DNA of 64,000 nt from Mya arenaria (taxonomy: Eukaryota; Mollusca; Bivalvia; Myida; Myidae), in the NCBI RefSeq assembly GCF_026914265.1, contig NC_069123.1:51902949-51966948 (forward strand), given 5' to 3'. Both the position numbers and the translations under genes were made by a program. Shown here piece after piece: positions 1-10,401 of the stretch. The notes below the pieces were generated by a model. That model saw only the letters and a list, made by a program, of their open reading frames with translations. It searched no databases and was not told where the DNA came from. How positions within the stretch are numbered: the stretch's first letter is position 1; every line of letters begins with the position of its first letter.

Positions 1-1473
1 AAGGTCCAGAGCCAGCCTTGTTGCACGTGTGACAAACACATTCATTCTCTGCTGGTCCATTTGGCGCATCAAATACACCAAAAACTGGCCAGTGTGTGCT
101 GCTGGATCTTGCGCAACTGTGATGGCACCACGCACGGACTCCAACTCGGACGTCAATGAGGACAGTACACGCGCTGCTTTGGGACGGCAACCAGATACTG
201 CTGATGTAGAGGGTGCTGACGAATCGGAGGCGGCGTCATCATCCTCTGTCTCCTCCAAGACAAGTTCCTTTCTCTTCTCCGCAAACTGCAAATATAGAAA
301 GTACACAGAATAAATACAGACTTTTAAGAAGGTGCCCCGATGGCAGAGAGGTTAACGCCTTGGACTGCGAATCCTGTGTCATGTGTTGGCTTGAGTTTGA
401 ATCCCGGCTCTGAAATGAACTTTTCAGAAATGTTGTATGGTATTTCTCTTGCACAAGACTTAAAACATAGGTCCACATATGGCCTTGTATAATAGAGATA
501 TGGCCTTAGCTGTCGTTAAATCCGAGTCAAACTTAGGCAAAAAAACTGAACTCCCTTTTATACCATTAAAATTTAGAAATAATTTAATGCTTGATTACGT
601 ATATTTCTTTTAAGTGTATACACATGATTTATACAGGATTTTTATTACTACATGTACTTACTTTGGATCCCCTCTGAGTTCGCAGCTGTACCAGATAAGG
701 GCGCAAGAATTCAAAGTTGTCCAAAATCCACTGTTGCCTTGCTGTGCGCTCTCCAGCACCAGATCCAGATTTGTTGGTAAGCTTAATTAGTTTCGAATAC
801 TGTGTTCTCATATTCGTGTACCAGATTGACGACAGGTCTCCAGGTTTGAGGCCCAACTCTGCCTCTTTCGCGGCCCATGTACTGTTCTTCTTCTCCTTAT
901 ACTTGAATCCTGCGGATGATTTGTCGAAGAGGAACGAGTTCTCTCTTAACCACGCTACAAGGTCATCTTCTTCATCTTGCGTGAGTGTACGATGTAGTGT
1001 CTTCCGGGGCCTGATATCAGTCTGTAAACATTAAAAGTATACTTATGAATAACAAGGAAACTTCCAATTATGTTTGTTATTTTGCGCCTAAAATATTGCC
1101 GAAAAAAACATATACATGTAGAGTACTAATTGTAAAAATACATGACAAACATAGCAGTGTGTTATGATAAAATAAACAAATTATGCATTATATCCTTATA
1201 AACACTTGACACACAAAATATAAGTCTAATGACAGTTGTTTGTTCGTATTCGAAGGGAAAGCAAAATCAAAAGCTTAGTACCTCTATCTCAGGAGAAGTC
1301 GGACGTTCTTCTACTTGCTCTTTTCTGGTTTGCTCGGCAGAAGAGTCAGTAGGGGGTATAGGCGACTCATTACTCTCTTCCTGGGTGGGTTCCACGATTT
1401 CAGGCTGAGGCGCAGCAACTGCACATTTACTCGCAATTGTACTGCCTATCGGCCTTTTGCCTTTTCTCGGCAT
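1..1473 (-). CDS. MADF/SANT-like DNA-binding protein, 5' portion (3 exons, runs off left edge)
   Basis: Three minus-strand exons join in phase 0: 1473-1282, 1021-662 and 285-1 (open at the window edge). Donors are GTACT and GTAAGT; acceptors are TTTACAG and ATTTGCAG. Exon 1 encodes a basic start (MPRKGKRP) and an acidic, Pro/Glu/Ser-rich linker. Exon 2 has the MADF layout: 'EEDDLVAWLRENSFLFDK', then 'KNSTWAAKEAELGL', then 'SSIWYTNMRTQYSKL', the spaced Trp/helix pattern of a helix-turn-helix domain related to Myb/SANT. Exon 3 is acidic, then has a short amphipathic stretch around 'FLVYLMRQMDQQRM' that could be BESS-like. MADF proteins bind DNA as transcription regulators or come from Harbinger-type transposons; which applies here is not shown. 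I start at the first ATG (1473); the frame stays open upstream but only from a non-ATG codon. No ortholog recognised. Confidence 0.75.
331..411 (+). repeat. tRNA-Ser-like SINE head
   Basis: This intronic 80-base stretch resembles a class II tRNA: GGTGCCC start, box A-like TGGCAGAGAGG, an anticodon-arm-like GGACTGCGAATCC (close to tRNA-Ser GGACTGCTAATCC), a long variable arm, and box B-like GAGTTTGAATCCC. The 3' acceptor strand that should pair with GGTGCCC is absent and box B is degenerate, so it is not a functional tRNA gene. It is best read as the pol III head of a tRNA-derived SINE lying in the intron between exons 2 and 3 of the MADF-like gene. Confidence 0.55.
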
Positions 1474-1599
1474 CTTTAGTTTGTAGTAGAAATGGCTTGG
1501 CTGAAGATGTTTTAACAGATATTGGTTTGCTAAAGATGTTATATCTTCAGCGTCCAAACAACTTATGAGACACTGGTCAGCACGCTTTTCTTGCTTTAG

Positions 1600-2085
1600 T
1601 CACGTGAGCTCGTGTATGGTCGAACAGTGATCGGGGTTTGATCGTGTGCGGTCGTGTGTGGTCGTGGAGTAGTCGGGTAGCAGTCTTGATAATCTGGACA
1701 AGAGATCGAACAGAGATCTACTTAATCGGGATGCGATCGTATATTACTCGAGTAGAAGTCGAGAAGATCGGTTACAGATCGGGTAAAAGATGTCAATCCG
1801 ACCAAACAAGATCGCTACACGATTGTTTCTCGATTAACTCGATCTTCAACTCGATCAATACACGATCGCTTCCCGAGCTCTTCTCGACCGCTTGGCTACA
1901 CGATCGCTACACGAATTTTTTTGACATGTCAAAAAAATTCGGGTAGAAAGCCCGAGCGATGCCGACCAAGGTAGACCTCCCCGACCACTCCCGATCAATC
2001 ATGCCGACCTACCCAGACAAGTACCCGATCGCTTGATCGGGCTTGATCGAGTTGATCTGATCGGCAGTGGGAGCCCAGCTTAAAA
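1600..2085. repeat. GATCG-rich element with a 30-bp perfect palindrome
   Basis: About 490 bases packed with GATCG/CGATC words (for example 'acacgatcgctacacgaat' and 'gatcgggcttgatcgag'), very unlike the AT-rich flanks. A perfect 30-bp palindrome sits at 1912-1941 (half-site CGAATTTTTTTGACA), extending to about 40 bp with one mismatched pair. Its position just upstream of the MADF-like start suggests an inserted non-autonomous element. I could not define clean terminal repeats or a target duplication. Confidence 0.5.
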
Positions 2086-2995
2086 GAGTCAACTGGCCAA
2101 AGCTCTTAACAATACAGTAAATGATACTTAAATATTCTCTTTATATAAGTCTACTAGGTCAGACTAAAACAATAGAAAACAGGCGCAACACACATTTCAA
2201 AGGACAACAAAACAATTATACAAGCCAAACAACTAAGCTCTTGAGGCGTGTCTGATCAGACCTGGCACATTGTAACAAAAATATATTTACCTTCATTCTC
2301 TGGAACTGCAGCTGTCTGCTGACGAATCCGGGCTGATCTTTGCACTTGATAGGGTACAAAAAAGAAAACTTGATTTATTTGAGTTTTTTTCTATGTGCAA
2401 TTGATAGCAAAAGCCAACACACGCATGGCTGGACAATTATCAAGTTCACCAATATGGGCCTTGCTAAACATATGCACATTCATGATTGTTATAGAACAGT
2501 AACATTTCTAAATACTAAAAGAGATAAATTGGAGCAATTTTGTTTCTAGGTGGGTTATTCAAGAATAAGACTGCACTGTTGCCAAATTGTCTTAAGTGCG
2601 AGTTGCTCCTTGCAGTTTTAATGAAGCAGCTCTCTGCATTACATAAGTAGGCAAACATAATTATTCAAATTCAGTAAAGTAACCAAGAGTTACGCAATCC
2701 TAATTTTGCCTCAATTGGACAGAGGCTGAGTACCACTGGCAGGGTTTTATATGCTCTCAAACACCACCATTGACTTGAGGGTGACTGTATAAGCTCTTCA
2801 TTCAGACTTAACGAAAGTTGAAAAAAAGTGGCAGACATTCGGTCTGACAAGACATATAAAAATCTGTCAGACCGAAAGAAAATCTGTCAGACTGAAACAA
2901 AAGGAACAAAAACAAAGTAAAAACATTGCTTTATTCATCAATACAACAGCCTGTTTCTCAATAAAGGCTTTTGAGTAGGTCTCTGATGAAAATCA

Positions 2996-3290
2996 TCAGT
3001 ATGTCAAAAGTTCATCTAGATATTCGAAACACTCCGCATCAATATCGGGGTTAAAGTCCTGTTTGTCACAAAGAGTGTTAATTCTCCATTTCAAGAGCCC
3101 GATGAAAGGACTTTCAATCGCATGATTTACAGAATCCTGTATTATCTCAGTATCAGACAGACAGGTAAAAAAATCTGAGGCGAGGTCTATTGTATCCTGC
3201 TGGAGACTTTTTCAGTGTCAGACAGTGTGACAACCTCCTGTGATGCCAATGGTTCTGGTGTAGTCTGTTTGATTATATGCGGGCACATCT
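2996..3290 (-). pseudogene. 3' coding fragment with one frameshift
   Basis: On the minus strand an open frame runs to a TGA at 2998-2996 and contains 'SVNHAIESPFIGLLKWRI' and 'FNPDIDAECFEYLDELLTY', which look like real globular protein. Upstream the reading continues only after a one-base shift near 3205-3215: 'PEPLASQEVVTLSDTEK' is in one frame and 'DTIDLASDFFTCLSDTE' in another. An AATAAA on the minus strand at 2935-2930, about 60 bases past the stop, fits a 3' end. Probably the tail of the same decayed gene as the pieces at 4.2-6.7 kb. Family not recognised; an assembly indel is the alternative. Confidence 0.4.
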
Positions 3291-4190
3291 AGACTCTGCC
3301 TAAAAGTGTAAAATTTATCATGGACAGTGGATGTACAAATAAACTTTTATCAACAATTATTATTTTTTTCTCGAATAAAATGCCTTTCAGAACATGCCAA
3401 ATATTATATTACAGTAGTGAAGTTAGATTACCAAGCATGTCTTACACTTTAATACCTTATTATGGATTTAGTTTTTTGACAAAATAAATCATTTCTTTTA
3501 ATTCATAATGATAGAGCTATTTTTTTAAAGATAGAAGTAATAACTGCCTACCAGCAAAGTGTCTATAGCTTTCTTTGGATGGAATGTTAATATTTTTGAG
3601 TTTCACCATCACCAGTGCAGGTTATTACTTGCTTTTCTTAGTCAGTAACGAGTCATTTCCTATTTCTTTGCCATTTCACAAAGGAATTATTTCATGACAT
3701 TTTGTTTCATATTCATTTTCCTTTCAGAGCGTTCATCGATTGATAATTTTCTCTTTTTTTTGACAGGCATTCGTAAAATGTTAGAGAAGCCATGTTGGAT
3801 GTGCAAATACTTCACTATTATATTTAAGTTATTTGAATTACATGATCAAAACAAAAAAGCTTAACAATATAAGCCTATAATTTTTTAAATATTTTTTTTA
3901 ATTAGTTATACCTACTTGGCCACAATTGCCTAAGATACAAAAGTTCCAAAATACAATAAATTAATATGGAATAAGTCAATTCTGTTTCCCACTCTGATCT
4001 CGCTTGAAAGAGATATATACGTAAACATGTATGAACCCTTTTATTTCCACTGCTTTGATACATTAATGTTAAGTGAGTTTTATCACATTTTGTTGTCTTG
4101 CTGCCTTTTAGGCATGAGTGTGTTACAATGTAGATGCTATCATGAATAATATAAAAGTCATCTACCATCCTGTTAACTTCACCGGCATTG

Positions 4191-4272
4191 GGTTTTCCGC
4201 GGCGACCACCGACCTTTGTGGATGTGGCTGGTTGTCAGAAATGACATCCAGGTTCTCAACCTCAGGAGCCTT
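4191..4272 (-). pseudogene. possible exon fragment of the decayed minus-strand gene
   Basis: Minus strand: a good acceptor (TCTTTGCAAG|G) precedes an open stretch reading 'APEVENLDVISDNQPHP' and 'RSVVAAENPMP', followed by a possible donor (CCG|GTGAAG). GC content and residue mix look like coding, unlike the surrounding AT-rich bases. It lies between the Myb/SANT-like piece (upstream on this strand) and the 3' fragment. Function unknown; assignment to one gene is inference. Confidence 0.3.
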
Positions 4273-4540
4273 GCAAAGACATAACATCAAATGTACTAAG
4301 AAGGCCATAAATCTGTTTAAAAGGAACACAATATAGCTTGATGTTTTTTGTTTTATTTTACTGCATAATTTTCTGTTACTCATTTGAATGATAAAAACAA
4401 AAAAAACGACAATATAAGCCTCAATAATTTGTGTTTAAATTAATTGTGACCTGGTGCAAAAGTGCCAAAATACATAAAAAAATTATAAAATAAATCATAC
4501 TGGGTTTAAAAAGATGACACATGACCAGAACACTTTGATA

Positions 4541-4913
4541 TTCTTTGATTCGCAGACAACGAATGTTGCCCCCTCCCTCCAAATCCTGAGACTCTACAGC
4601 CATCTGAACAAGCATTTGTACCTCGATCAAATCCTGTACCAGATGTATATTTCGGTGTAATTGCTTCAAAATATTGAAATGTTCTCCTTTTTTGCCCAGT
4701 TTGTTTCTTATTATCCTTCACAGTCTTGTGTGATTTAATAAGGCTGCGTCATTTACTTTCAACCTTATTCTGACTGAAACTGTACCCAGACTTCTTCATC
4801 TTCTGTGTTATTTCTAGCCACACATTTTTCTTAGGTTTCCGCATGTCTTCCAAGTCTGTCTCATGTTCTTTATATAAAGAACTTATTAATAATTATGTTG
4901 CCTCTCTAGGCCA
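4541..4913 (-). pseudogene. Myb/SANT-like DNA-binding domain with two in-frame stops
   Basis: Read on the minus strand from 4913, the frame matches the Myb/SANT-like (Myb_DNA-bind_4 type) pattern in order: 'WPREAT', stop, 'LLISSLYKEHETDLEDMRK', 'KKNVWLEITQKMKKSGYSFS', 'NKVESK', stop, 'RSLIKSHKTVKDNKKQTGQK', 'RRTFQYFEAI'. The first stop (TAA, 4895-4893) interrupts helix 1. The second (TGA, 4751-4749) stands where the family has the conserved Trp of 'KW', consistent with TGG to TGA. Such domains occur in host regulators and as partners of Harbinger transposases. The downstream reading to 4541 is Gly-rich and less convincing. I call it a pseudogene because both breaks sit inside the conserved domain. 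Confidence 0.6.
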
Positions 4914-4925
4914 AAAAATGTAGAT

Positions 4926-5721
4926 GTTTGACTGTGGCACTGAACTGTTTTCATCCTCAACATCACCTGAATTATTAAAATTCAATACAGATTTGTTTTA
5001 TATATCATGTATACATGTGTGGATTTTGACAAAGAATTCTTTCATATAACACTCTGAACAGTTACTGTCACCAATGTTTCAAAACTTTTTCAAAACCCAA
5101 TTGCCATATCTGTACCCTCATTTACTTGTGATGTTTTAAGAAAATTCTTTAGTTTTTGTTCTCTCTGTTGTTGTTTTATTTACACTGGATTTTACAGCTT
5201 ATAAATAACATTACACATTCGACTGAAGGCTGTACCAGTTAGTTTATACTAATTTATTTTAGCTTGATTATTAAGAAAGCTTGTAGCTTATCGAGTCACT
5301 CTCGAGTCCACTTCCTAGAAAAACCAGTACTATGTGTACTGTAGTTAAAAACGCTTCAATTTTTATTTGTTTTTATTATTTGTTCAAAGCGTGTTCTTTT
5401 GTTATCAAATGCAAAATCAAGCATTTTCCAAATGATATTTCTAGAAAATAATGGCAGCTCCAGATGTGCAATTGACTCTGGTGTCGACTTCAGTTGTTCA
5501 GTTGACTCTCTGGAGTCGGCTCCAGTTGAACTGTCAACTTCAAATGCAATGTTCGGGAATCGGTTTAAAAAGATTGCAGGTTCTGGACTGCGCTGCATTT
5601 GCACAGGTGACTGGGGGCGGCTCCAAATGCATCATACCCATGTGATAGTCTGAACACTTAACATTTAACAGGTTTACTATTTAACAATTTTATAACTCAA
5701 ACTGCTTATATTTATCTCCAA
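4926..5721. other. no gene supported
   Basis: AT-rich DNA apart from 5430-5650, which is less AT-rich and open on both strands (about 80 codons each). Neither strand shows a domain, splice context or a convincing residue pattern. It may be an intron of the decayed minus-strand gene. Confidence 0.4.
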
Positions 5722-6689
5722 TCACAATTTGTTAATGCTTTTTTGGCTTAACTGTCGTCTTTTCTGGTTTGGAAAAGTCAATGGACGCCACCTTGCATAA
5801 ACTTCGCCTTTCAAATTGTCCACTGCTGCTACAATGACCCTTGTATTTCGGTCCATAGCTGCAATGATCTTTGATGTGGAGGCCTGCGTGGCCTCTTCTA
5901 TTATCCAGTGGAGAGGCATCAGCCAGCTTCTTTGGCTCAGGGGCATCCTTTGTTGGCAACGCTCTCCGTTTCTTCCCCTGTCTAGGTGTTTGGTCAAGGC
6001 CGCAGAGAAGCGAGTCCGCTATGTCCTCAGGACCAGGCATCAGCAAATCACTCAGTCCCTCATCACACAGCGGCGTAGATGGGGTCTGCACTCTCAAACC
6101 TGAGGTTGGCACAGCAGGTTCTTGTGACACACAGCTTACATTCTGTTCAGGTCCTATGCTTACCATTGGCTGTGGAAAAGGGGTCATATGTGCCGTGGCC
6201 CAAGCATTTAGCATAGCAGGAGGTACAGCAAAACTAGGGTCAAAGTTCTGTTCTATTGGGATGAGCTGTGGTGCTGTGTCGTGAAATGTAGAGAACGTTT
6301 GAAATGTCTATAGTTTCAAAAGTTAGTGGAGCGGCAGACGCCTGTACTGTTGAAGCAATACTCGATATTGGCTCGGGAATCAACAAAGAACCCAGACAGC
6401 TCTGTCCATAGGAGGCGATAGGCGGTTGGATAGCCTGCAAACTTGGCTTTGGCTCCCCTGGGTAGATGGGACTCCCAGCTTCATGGGCATTGTCCCACAC
6501 TCTGCAATTACTGGCGCCGCCCTGTCCCGCTCTTTGTATTGCTTCAGGAGGTGTTGTCCCCCTTTCCATCAGCTGCGCCAAATCATCCCTGACGAATATG
6601 GGGATATTTGACATAACCCGGTACACTAGGCCCCCTTTTTTCAACCTCGTCAACGTGTCATTTCCTTCATTTAAAAAAAACTGATCCAT
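5722..6689 (-). pseudogene. frameshifted protein-coding remnant, unknown family
   Basis: Minus strand, starting at ATG 6689. Segment one begins 'MDQFFLNEGNDTLTRLKK' and continues 'GLVYRVMSNIPIFVRDDLA', staying open to about 6310. A one-base shift near 6300 leads into segment two ('TFSTFHDTAPQLIPIEQNF', then 'AMLNAWATAHMTPFPQP' and a basic 'GKKRRALP' patch). A second shift near 5910 leads into 'LHWIIEEATQASTSKIIAAM' and 'RVIVAAVDNLKGEV', a helical C-terminus ending at about 5722. Protein-like text in three successive frames points to one gene with two indels. It may be the upstream part of the same decayed gene as the Myb/SANT-like piece. I do not recognise the family. Confidence 0.45.
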
Positions 6690-7411
6690 GTTTTGAAAAG
6701 GTTCAGAGCAAGGGTAGCCAACATCTCCACCACATCAGCAAATGGATGGTTGATTCACTGTAACTTTAGAGTCCCCATGCAAATGGATTGACTTTTTATT
6801 CATTTTTGGCAACATGTACAGTGTTAAGTCACCATCTGATTCATCACCTTGTTTTTTAGTTGTGTCATTGTAATATTTATATGTACCAGGTATATTGTAA
6901 TATGTAGTGATCTGTCTGGCCCAAAAAGGATTGCATTATTATTTTGTATCAGAGTTAAAGATTGCAGAATTTAGTACACTGTCCATAATTAATTTGAATT
7001 TAATATTTTTATAAAATGAGAACCAGTTTTTCACCATTAAGTAAAATTCCTATGTTGACATCCTTTCAAGCGAGTAGGGGAAGCAAGCACTAAGGGGACA
7101 TAAGAGTGACAGGCAGGATAAAGACATGGTCAGATTTTACATTCAATGATATTAAATGCCTGGAACAACTCTGGTCCCAGAGATTTTGACTGACCTCTGC
7201 TCAAGGAATGAGATTTATAGACAATTACAAATGTACAGTTTTGTTTAAAACTCCTTGTGCCCACTGCCAACATTCAGTCTTGCAAAATTCAGAGAAGCTT
7301 AGTTTGAAACTAAAGTTGTAATATTTCATATTCAGAGCTGTGTTTCATTTAAACCAACTTGAACACGTTGAATTGTTAAAAATAATGTATATGATTAAAT
7401 GGTTTATATTT
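6690..7411. other. intergenic, nothing recognised
   Basis: AT-rich sequence with no open frame of note, no repeat seen and no RNA gene. It lies upstream of the decayed minus-strand gene. Confidence 0.4.
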
Positions 7412-7767
7412 AAAGCTGCACTCAGATTAAACATTTTGACAACTTTTTTATTTTTTTGTCTTTGAACAAGCTAATTTTTGTGAAAATCCATGGAAACCAG
7501 TTATATAAGACTGCTGACAAAACATTTGATCGCATTTTTTTATATTTAAGTTCAAAAATTGATGTTTTATCCATTTTTTTTAAACTGTTAGTAATGGTTT
7601 CAGCCATAAAACATTAATTTTCGAACGGAAATATGAAAATCTGCAATATGAGCTTTTGTCGGCAATCTTTTATCATTGGTTTGCAGATATTTACGCAAAA
7701 TTTTGCTCTTTCCATGACAAAAAAATAAAAAAGTTGTAAAATGGTAAATCTGTGAGAGTTCAGCTTT
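7412..7767. mobile_element. 356-bp fold-back element (MITE-like)
   Basis: The left end AAAGCTGCACTCAGATT matches, inverted, the right end ending TGAGAGTTCAGCTTT. The match continues inward through 'CAACTTTTTTATTTTTTTG' on each arm and on to near the middle (for example TAAAACATCAATTTTTGAA against TAAAACATTAATTTTCGAA), centred at about 7590. The whole element is therefore one imperfect inverted repeat. No coding capacity. Read-through transcription would give a long hairpin RNA. Confidence 0.75.
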
Positions 7768-7800
7768 AAGTGTTTTGTCTGTGATAAATTGTTTTATTAT

Positions 7801-7845
7801 ATTGTATTATTATTATTATTGTTATCATTATTATTATTATTGTGA
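7801..7845. repeat. TTA/ATT trinucleotide microsatellite
   Basis: Interrupted (ATT)n run with GTT and ATC variants. Confidence 0.85.
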
Positions 7846-7875
7846 ATAAAGAAAAACTGAATTGTATCTGTTTTT

Positions 7876-8455
7876 AGCTCGACTATTCGAAGAATAAGGA
7901 GGGCTATACTACTCGCCCAAACGTCGGTGTCGGCGTCCGGTTTAAGTTTTAGGGCAAGTTGGGATTTTCACTTAAAAGTCCAAAACACTTCATTCAATTG
8001 ACTTAATACTTCACACAGTCGTTCAGGGCCATCATATAATGAGTTTAGATAACTCCATATTATCCTTTATATAAATTATGGCCCCTGATTGACTATGGAA
8101 CTTAGGTTAAAGCTTTAGGGCAGGTTGGGATGTTTATTGATAACTTCTATACCCTTCATTCAATTGACTTTACAGAATTGTTCACAATTAGGTTACATAA
8201 CTCCATAGTATCCTTAATACAAGTTATGGCCCCTGATTGGCTTAGGTTAAAGTTTTAGGGCAGGTTTAAGTTTTAGGGCAAGTTGGGATTTTAATAAAGA
8301 AACCTATGTATATACCCTTCATTCAATGCACTTAATACTTCGCACAATTAATGACGACAATCTTACAATAAGGTCACATAACCCTGTTTTAACCCTAAAT
8401 AAAAATTATGGCTCTTGATTTTTTTTTAGTTTTTCTTTTAATTTCTTAACCACAT
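7876..8455. repeat. dispersed repeat beginning AGCTCGACTATTCGAAGAAT
   Basis: The start matches the start of the element at 37020-37707 nearly base for base (AGCTCGACTATTCGAAGAAT, then GGAG/GGCTATACTACTC). The interior has three or so diverged copies of a unit containing 'TTTAGGGCAGGTTGGGAT' and 'TTATGGCCCCTGATTG'. Both copies begin alike but carry different cores. Non-coding. Confidence 0.6.
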
Positions 8456-8489
8456 TTTCATAAAAGGGAAAACATGTTATTTGATTAAT

Positions 8490-9050
8490 GTGCGTCATTG
8501 TTTGGACCAAACACTTATATAAAGCATTCCATAGTAAACAAAAACTCAGTGTGACTTTGACCTTAGAGGTAGGGACACAGGTATTGCACGCAACACATCA
8601 GCTTGGTATGTGGAAGACATGTGCCAAAATCTGTCCATACATGAGAAAGTTAGGGCCCCGGACACAACCACCTATACTCTATGTCCTTATACGCAGCATT
8701 CTATTGTGAATAGACACTGTGACCTTGACTTCAGAGGTTGGGACACGCATCTTGCATGCAACACATGGTCTTGGTACTAAGAATACATGTGGCAAGTTAT
8801 TTTAAAATCTGTCCATACAAGAGAAAGCTAGGGCTGGGACACGACCGCCTATACTCTATGTCCTTACATACAGCATTCCATAGTATTCAAACACCAAGTG
8901 TGACCTTGACCTAAGAGGTAGGGACACATCCTCTTTATATGCCGAACACAAGTTATTTTAAACTCTGTCCATACAAGAGAAAGTTACAGCACTGACACGA
9001 GAAGTTGAGCCAGACACACAGATGGCCAGATGGTGTGATTTTAAAAGGTT
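8490..9050 (-). repeat. old Pearl-like element, inverted copy of the one at 30.1 kb
   Basis: About three diverged copies of a unit whose reverse complement is the 180-bp core at 30.2-31.4 kb (shared words: 'TGTGACCTTGACCTTAGAGG', 'AAATCTGTCCATACA', 'CTATACTCTATGTCC'). The right edge ('CAGACACACAGATGGCCAGA') corresponds to the decayed CCGT microsatellite end of that element. Short open frames here are repeat-derived. Confidence 0.65.
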
Positions 9051-9179
9051 TTGATTCATACTTGTTTTTCTTTTATGCAGTATGAAAATATGATAATGGG
9101 CCGATGTTCAGAACTTTGTTCAAATAAACACTATTGCAGCATCGTTAATTATGTCATATAACTTGTTAAACTTGACTGA

Positions 9180-9800
9180 CTTCAAGCAGAAGTGAGAATA
9201 TCAAGGTTTGGTTTTGGTTTCATTAGTGGTTGGGCTACAAACTCCTCAAGGCTAAGAACAAAACATTCCCCCACTAACTTTTTTTATGTATGTTAACATT
9301 TTGTAACTCTCGACTAGAGAATATAGCTTGTTATTAAATTTGTTGAAGATATTATGCCCATACACAATCTGACCAAATTTTGATGTGATTGGACAAAGGC
9401 TGATAAGAAAGACCAATTTTAGGTCATTTCTTTAATGAAAGGGCAATTACTCTTGAGTGACTAAACCGATATGGCTGGCTTGCAATCAAACTTGGTATAA
9501 AGGAAAAGTTAATGGAGACTTTTCATGGGATTGCGTTTGAGGCCCTTAGAGACAAAGACAAGGTCACCGTTATTAAAAAAAAGAAAAATGGTTGAAACTG
9601 AATAACTTGAGTGAGGGTTGACATATTGTGACCACACCTGGTATGTAGGAAGTTTTATGGAGGACTTTTATGGGATCGCATAAGGGGCCACCAGGGTCAA
9701 GGTCACTGTTTAAAATAGAAAACCCCCCAGTTCAAACTGAATCTCACAACGACGGCTGTAGTCCTTCAATCATTGAAAACCTGGTTTCGTCACTTTGCAT
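9180..9800. repeat. decayed tandem repeat of the GGTCAAGGTCACTGTT type
   Basis: Two diverged units of roughly 150-170 bp share 'CTTGGTATAAAGGAAAAGTT'/'CCTGGTATGTAGGAAGTTTT', 'GGACTTTTATGGGATCGC' and a trailing 'GGTCAAGGTCACTGTT'-like word. They resemble cores of the Pearl-like elements but without recognisable ends. Confidence 0.45.
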
Positions 9801-10244
9801 CATTAATTGTTTATTATGGGCGTCATTTTAGGTTGATGCGATACAAAAACCAATAGCACAACAGAGTGAAGGCCAACGCTTGCCTGTTCGTATTTTTTCA
9901 GTCAGACAATAATAATTATTAAAGCCAGAGACACATGCTTTTCTATACGTGTGCATATTATCCCCCCGAAACATTTATTTTACTGTACTAAGTAGCATTT
10001 AAATATCTTAAACAATTCTCTAGTTATGGCCAAGGTTAATGTTTTGCACAAAGTCTAAGACAAGAAGAATATCACAATGCCCTGCATATTTTTCCTTGAA
10101 AAAAACAGACCAGCTAACAAGGGATGAAAGAAAAGAATAAAACCACTTCAGTATTCTACTATTCTTCAATACAATTAATTCCAAACTCATCCACAAAAAT
10201 CACATAGCAATTGAAAGTGCTCTCTTTCACATATCGGTCATTGC
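9801..10244. other. intergenic, nothing recognised
   Basis: AT-rich sequence downstream of TMA16; no frame, repeat or RNA seen. Confidence 0.4.
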
Positions 10245-10250
10245 TTTATT
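10245..10250 (-). terminator. candidate poly(A) signal of TMA16
   Basis: AATAAA on the minus strand about 150 bases past the TMA16 stop. Confidence 0.5.
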
Positions 10251-10401
10251 AAAATGGGAAGACAAAAAGTTTTTAATTGTACAAGAGCTTTCCAATACAA
10301 TGGCTGCCTTTAGTTTGTGAACAAATCAGGTTGTTTTTTTAAATAAAACAACATAGAAAACATTCATATTGTATTCAAATGTTACTTCTGACTGGAAGGG
10401 A

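Noticed and set aside
1474..1557. Upstream extension of the MADF-like protein (frame open to 1557)
   Set aside because: The frame begins with TTG, not ATG; the first ATG is at 1473.
2290..2345. Possible small minus-strand exon (donor GAAG|GTAAAT at about 2292)
   Set aside because: The donor is good, but no clear acceptor or protein match; it could be a non-coding 5' exon of the MADF-like gene, but I cannot support it.
2810..2900. Cluster of CTGTCAGAC/GTCTGACAG words
   Set aside because: Short and irregular; could be an element end but no partner end was found.
5816..6284. Plus-strand frames over 5816-6284
   Set aside because: Antisense to the minus-strand remnant, which has the more protein-like sequence in consecutive frames.
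8488..8709. 73-codon frame, also 31130-31339 on the other strand
   Set aside because: Both lie in Pearl-like core units and mirror each other as repeat copies.
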